Source: Ipomoea triloba (lineage: Eukaryota; Streptophyta; Magnoliopsida; Solanales; Convolvulaceae). From it: a stretch of 64,000 nt of DNA. The notes beneath the pieces were generated by a model that was not told where the DNA came from, did no database searches, and was given only the letters and a program-made list of their open reading frames with translations. Positions 58,601 to 64,000 of the stretch are shown here, piece after piece. The stretch is from assembly GCF_003576645.1 (NCBI RefSeq), contig NC_044929.1, positions 6,028,431 through 6,092,430 on the forward strand, written 5' to 3'. Each line of letters starts with the position of its first letter. Position 1 is the stretch's first letter. The translations under genes and the position numbers were made by a program.

Positions 58601-61600
58601 TTTTTTTTTTTAATAATAACTACGGGTGTTTTGCGAAATTTTTTAGTTTTTCAATCTTTATGGAGATTCAAGGCTCATTCTTTTCGAAACTTTCTTTGTC
58701 CACTGGGCCACTAATGAGGGCCGAAAAAACACCTTAAACTTATGATTTTTTTTATACATAATAACCAAGGGCATTTTGGGCAATTTTTTATTTTTTCAAA
58801 CTTTATGGAAATTCAAGGATCATTATTTTCTAAACATTCTTTACCCGCTTGGCCAGTAATGAGGGGGCCCAAAAAACTTTCTTTACCCGCTTGGCCAGTA
58901 ATGAGGGGGCCCAAAAAACTTCTTAAACTTATGTTTTTTTTTTAAATAATAACCAAGGGTGTTTTGGGAATTTTTTATTTTTCTAAACTTTATGGAGATT
59001 CAAGGCTCATTCTTTTTTCTCAACTTTCTTTGCTCAATTGGCCAGTAGTGAGGAGCCGAAAAAACTCCTCAAACTTATGTTTTTTTAAAAAAAAAAAATA
59101 ACCAAGGGCATTTTGGGGAATGTTTTATTTTTTCAAACTTTATGGATTTTCAAGGCTCATTTTTTTCTAAACTTTCTTTGCTCACTTAGCCTGTAATGAG
59201 CGTCCGAAAAAACTCGTCAAACTTATGGTTTTTTTAATAATAATCACGAGTGTTTTTGCGAAATTATTTAGTTTTTCAAAATTTATGGAGATTCAAGGCT
59301 CATTCTTTTCTGAACTTTCTTTGCTCCCTTAGCCAGTAATGAGGGTGCCAAAAAAATTCCTCAAACTTATGTTTTTTTTTTTTTTTTATAATAACCAAGG
59401 GCGTTTTGGGAATTTTTTATTTTTCTAAACCTTATGGAAATTCAAGGTTCATTCTTTTGTAAACTTTATTTGCTCACTTGACCAGTAATGAGGGTCCGAA
59501 AAAACTCGTCAACCTTATGCTTTTTTTTTTTTTAATAATAACCACGGGTGTTTTGGGAAATTTTTTAGTTTTTCAATCTTTATGGAGATTCAAGGCTCTT
59601 TCTTTTCGAAACTTTCTTTGTCCACTTGGCCACTAATGAGAGCCGAAAAAACACCTTAAACTTATGATTTGTTTCATACATAATAACCAAGGACGTTTTG
59701 GGAAATTTTTTATTTTTCTAAACTTTATGGAGATTCAAGGCTTATTCTTTTCTAAACTTTCTTTGCCCTTTTGGCTAGTAATGATGGGCCGAAAAAACTC
59801 CTTAAACTTATGTCTTTTTTTAAAATAATAACCAAGGGCGTTTTGGGAATTCTTTATTTTTTCAAACTTTATGAAGATTCAAGGCTCATTCTTTTCTAAA
59901 CTTTCTTTGCTCACTTAGCCTGTAATGAGCGTCCGAAAAAACTCGTCAAACTTATGTTTTTTGTAGTAATAATCACGGCTATTTTTGCGAAATTATTTAG
60001 TTTTTCAAAATTTATGGAGATTCAAGGCTCATTCTTTTCTGAACTTTCTTTGCTCACTTGGCCAGTAATGAGGGCCGAAAAAACACCTTAAACTTATGAT
60101 TTTTTTATACATAATAACCAAGGACGTTTTGGGAATTTTTTATTTTTCTAAACCTTATGGAAATTTAAGGCTCATTCTTTTGTAAACTTTCTTTGCTCAC
60201 TTGGCCAGTAATGAGGGCCGAAAAAACCCCTTAAACTTATGATTTTTTTATACATAATAACCAAGGACGTTTTGGGAATTTTTTATTTTTCTAAACTTTA
60301 TGGAGATTCAAGGCTCATTCTTTTCTCTAATTTCTTTGCCCACTTAGCCAGTAATGAGGGTGCCGAAAAAACTCCTCAAAATTATGTTTTTTTTTTTTAA
60401 TAATAACCAAGGTCGTTTTGGGAATTTTTTATTTTTCTAAACCTTATGGAAATTTAAGGCTCATTCTTTTGTAAACTTTCTTTGCTCACTTGGACAGTAA
60501 TGAGGGTCGGAAAATACTCGTCAAACAAATGCTTTTTTTTTTTTTTANNNNNNNNNNNNNNNNNNNNNNNNNNNNNNNNNNNNNNNNNNNNNNNNNNNNN
60601 NNNNNNNNNNNNNNNNNNNNNNNNNNNNNNNNNNNNNNNNNNNNNNNNNNNNNNNNNNNNNNNNNNNNNNNNNNNNNNNNNNNNNNNNNNNNNNNNNNNN
60701 NNNNNNNNNNNNNNNNNNNNNNNNNNNNNNNNNNNNNNNNNNNNNNNNNNNNNNNNNNNNNNNNNNNNNNNNNNNNNNNNNNNNNNNNNNNNNNNNNNNN
60801 NNNNNNNNNNNNNNNNNNNNNNNNNNNNNNNNNNNNNNNNNNNNNNNNNNNNNNNNNNNNNNNNNNNNNNNNNNNNNNNNNNNNNNNNNNNNNNNNNNNN
60901 NNNNNNNNNNNNNNNNNNNNNNNNNNNNNNNNNNNNTTTTTTTATACATAATAACCAAGGACGTTTTGGGAATTTTTTATTTTTATAAACTTTATGGAGA
61001 TTCAAGGCTCATTCTTTTTCTCAACTTTCTTTGCCCACTTGGCCAGTAATTGGGGGCCGAAAAAACTCATCAAACTTATGTTTTTTTTTTAAAAAATAAC
61101 CAAGGGCATTTTTGGGAATTTTTTATTTTTTCAAACTTTATGGAAATTAAAGGCTCATTCTTTTGTAAACTTTCTTTGCTCACTTGGCCAGTAATGAGGG
61201 TCCGAAAAAACTCGTCAAACTTATGCTTTTTTTTTTAATAATAACTACGGGTGTTTTGCGAAATTTTTTAGTTTTTCAATCTTTATGGAGATTCAAGGCT
61301 CATTCTTTTCGAAACTTTCTTTGTCCACTTGGCCACTAATGAGGGCCGAAAAAACACCTTAAACTTATGATTTTTTTTATACATAATAACCAAGGGCATT
61401 TTGGGGAATTTTTTATTTTTTCAAACTTTATGGAAATTCAAGGATCATTATTTTCTAAACTTTCTTTACCCGCTTGGCCAGTAATGAGGGGGCCCAAAAA
61501 ACTTCTTAAACTTATGTTTTTTTTTAAATAATAATCAAGGGCATTTTGGGGAAATTTTTTATTTTTCAAACTTTATGGAGATTAAAGACTCTTTCTTTTT

Positions 61601-62546
61601 CTAAACTTTCATTGCTCACTTGGCCAGTAATGAGGGTCCGAAAAAACTCGTCAAACTTATGCTTTTTTTTTAATAATAACCACGGGTGTTTTGGGAAATT
61701 TTTTAGTTTTTCAATCTTTATGGAGATTCAAGGCTCATTCTTTTTCTCAACTTTCTTTGCCCACTTGGCCAGTAATGAGGGGCCGAAAAAACTCGTCAAA
61801 CTTATGCTTTTTTTTTAATAATAACCACGGGTGTTTTGGGAAATTTTTTAGTTTTTCAATCTTTATGGAGATTCAAGGCTCATTCTTTTCGAAACTTTCT
61901 TTGTCCACTTGGCCACTAATGAGGGCCGAAAAAAAACCTTAAACTTATGATTTTTTTTTATACATAATAACCAAGGACGTTTTGGGAATTTTTTATTTTT
62001 CTAAACTTTATGGAGATTCAAGGCTCATTCTTTTTCTCAACTTTCTTTGCCCACTTGGCCAGTAATTGGGGGCCGAAAAAACTCATCAAACTTATGTTTT
62101 TTTTAATAAAAATAACCAAGGGCATTTTGGGGGATTTTTTAGTTTTTCAAACATTATGGAGATTCAAGGCTCATTCATTTTTAAACTTTCTTTACCCACT
62201 TGGCCAGTAATGAGGGGCCGAAAAAACTCCTTAAACATGTGTTTTTTTTATATATAATAATCAAGGGAGTTTTTGGAATTTTTATTTTTCTAAACTTTAT
62301 GGAGATTCAAAGCTCATTCTTTTCTCAACTTTCTTTGCCCACTTGGCCAGTAATGAGGGGCCGAAAAAACTCCTCAAACTTATGTTTTTTTTTAATAATA
62401 ACCAAGGGCGTTTTAAGATTTTTTTTTTATTTTTTCAGACTTTATGGATATTCAAAGCTCATTCTTTTGTAAACTTTCTTTGCCCACTTGGCCAATAATG
62501 AGGGGCCCATAAAACTCCTCAAACTTATGATTTTTTTTTAAATAAT
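52632..62546 (+). repeat. Satellite array, about 143-bp monomer (block 3)
   Basis: Continues the array with the same monomer types and orientation. It repeats higher-order blocks seen in block 1: 54,880-55,220 matches 46,007-46,376, and 55,850-56,600 and 59,340-59,980 match about 39,140-39,610 and 41,660-42,140. It includes stuttered short duplications near 52,864, 52,965, 55,985-56,150, 57,990-58,150 and 58,875, and an N gap at 60,548-60,936. Confidence 0.95.
60548..60936. other. Assembly gap (389 N)
   Basis: Satellite sequence on both sides. It has the same length as the gap at 47,223-47,611. Confidence 0.95.
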
Positions 62547-63171
62547 TGTTACGAACATCATGTAATAGGTTTTGATGATACCAACTGTTAAGTAAAAATC
62601 CCCAAGTCTCGATGCATAGGCAAAACGCTGTAAGTTCGACAAGTAAACCAAGAGCGAAAATAAATACAACCGGGTAACTTTGAGCTCAACTAGGAAAATA
62701 TTTAAGCTTAAGGTAAACCTGTTTGAACATCTTAGAGGTCTCGTGTTGTAATCATATAGACAGATCAGAAGAAAGCATGGGACAACTCTGGAGAAATAAG
62801 GGTCTGCGAGACATCAGCTAAGTCTCGAGACATAAGTAGAGTTCGAGAGGTAGGACCTCTCGATACAGCTATCTAGTTCGAGACATAAACAGAGTTCGAG
62901 AGATAGACCTCTCGATATTTGAGTACGAGACATCAAGCAATCAAGATATCAACCTTGGTCTCGATACACTAACAATTCTCCAACAAAGCTGTATGACGGT
63001 CAGGAAGCATACTTAAAGTTTGGAGAAGAAGAATATCATGGATATAAAATATTAAGGAGGTGCCAGAAGTGGATGCCACATCAGAATTCCACAACAAACG
63101 GTCAAAAGGTGCACCAATCCAAAGTCGGTCTTATTCCCTAAAACGAGGATCAATGGGAATTTAAAAAGAGT
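62547..63171 (+). mobile_element. Third copy of the LTR, 3'-truncated
   Basis: Starts TGTTACGAACATCATG in the same satellite context as the copy at 49,793, including the ATAAT before it. It follows that copy closely to about 62,966, then carries on with about 200 bp absent from the other copies (the part lost at the N of 50,209). It stops abruptly in a satellite monomer at about 63,172 with no second target duplication. Confidence 0.82.
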
Positions 63172-64000
63172 AACTTTATGGATATTCAAAGCTCATTCTT
63201 TTGTAAACTTTCTTTGCCCACTTGGCCAATAATGAGGGGCCCATAAAACTCCTCAAACTTATGATTTTTTTTTAAAATAATAACCAAGGGCGTTTTGGGG
63301 AATTTTTTTAGTTTTTTCAAACATTATGGAGATTCACGGCTCATTCTTTTCTGAACTTTCTTTGACCACTTGGCTAGTAATGAGCGGTCGAAAAAACTTC
63401 TCAAAGTTATGTTTTTTTTTTTCTAATAATAACTAAGGGCGTTTTGGGAATTTTTTATTTTTCTAAACTTGATGGAGATTAAAGGCTCATTCTTTTGTAA
63501 ACTTTCTTTGCCCTTTTGGCTAGTAATGATGGGCCGAAAAAACTCTTTAAACTTATGTCTTTTTTTAAAATAATAACCAAGGGCGTTTTGGAAATTTTTT
63601 ATTATTCTAAACTTTTTGGAGATTCAAGGCTCATTCTTTTCTCTAATTTCTTTGCCCACTTAGCCAGTAATGAGGGTGCCGAAAAAACTCCTCAAAATTA
63701 TGTTTTTTTTTTAATAATAACCAAGGTCGTTTTGGGAATTTTTTATTTTTCTAAACTTGATGGAGATTAAAGGCTCATTCTTTTGTAAACTTTCTTTGCC
63801 CTTTTGGCTAGTAATGATGGGCCGAAAAAACTCTTTAAACTTATGTCTTTTTTTAAAATAATAACCAAGGGCGTTTTGGAAATTTTTTATTATTCTAAAC
63901 TTTTTGGAGATTCAAGGCTCATTCTTTTCTCTAATTTCTTTGCCCACTTAGCCAGTAATGAGGGTGCCGAAAAAACTCCTCAAACTTATGTTTTTTTTTT
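63172..64000 (+). repeat. Satellite array, block 4 (runs off the window)
   Basis: Resumes in mid-monomer (ACTTTATGGATATTCAAAGC) and repeats the monomer sequence that surrounds the LTR elsewhere, here without the LTR (ATAAT at 63,277-63,281 followed directly by AACCAAGG). A two-monomer block, about 283 bp, repeats once at about 63,470-63,750 and 63,760-64,000. The array continues past the window end. Confidence 0.95.

Noticed and set aside
32451..63770. Many plus-strand reading frames of 60-240 codons in the array, with recurring peptides such as FMEIQGSFFSKLSLPTWPV
   Set aside because: They repeat with the satellite period, shift frame at the variable T runs, and overlap each other in different frames. 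They are products of the repeat, not a protein family.

Overview
This is a nuclear plant chromosome segment, almost certainly from a eudicot. The genes have plant-type GT-AG introns, the spacing is AT-rich, and there are SINEs, solo LTRs, MITEs and a satellite array. One gene resembles the ATI3 family, described as dicot-specific. I cannot place the species more closely.

The left half (about 1-31,000) is ordinary gene-bearing DNA with five genes, whose exon structures I rebuilt by hand. They are: (1) a 96-residue LYR protein of the SDHAF1 type on the minus strand at 5,322-5,612, with a likely 5' UTR exon near 7,407-7,545; (2) a seven-exon plastid-targeted VTT/DedA (SNARE-associated, TMEM64-like) membrane protein on the minus strand at 9,769-15,169, 324 residues; (3) a four-exon, 136-residue plant protein of unknown function on the minus strand at 16,769-20,191; (4) an eight-exon, 244-residue homologue of the meiotic crossover factor PARTING DANCERS (PTD) on the plus strand at 21,006-23,890; (5) a two-exon, 385-residue ATI3-like (ATG8-interacting) single-pass membrane protein on the plus strand at 28,141-30,852. 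These jobs (respiratory complex II assembly, plastid membrane, meiosis, autophagy) are unrelated, as is normal for plant neighbours.

Introns and spacers hold many small mobile elements. The best supported are a Mutator-type MITE with a 9-bp target duplication (24,660-25,432), a 378-bp solo LTR with a 5-bp duplication (11,602-11,979), and a tRNA-derived SINE with a 16-bp duplication (17,084-17,233). A 283-bp inverted repeat (26,351-26,633 with 27,381-27,663) lies just upstream of the ATI3-like gene.

The right half (about 32,410 to the window end) is a satellite array with a monomer of about 143 bp, roughly 190 copies by my estimate, arranged in higher-order blocks that recur along the array. 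A copia-type LTR, probably a solo LTR, sits inside it with a 5-bp target duplication. Related copies of the same satellite site occur both with and without that LTR. The array has N gaps at 39,678-39,702, 43,631-43,856, 47,223-47,611 and 60,548-60,936, single Ns at 45,868, 50,209 and 51,548, exact duplications beside some of these, and stuttered short duplications. Its fine structure is therefore partly an assembly product. Open reading frames inside it are shadows of the repeat. I see no protein-coding gene there.
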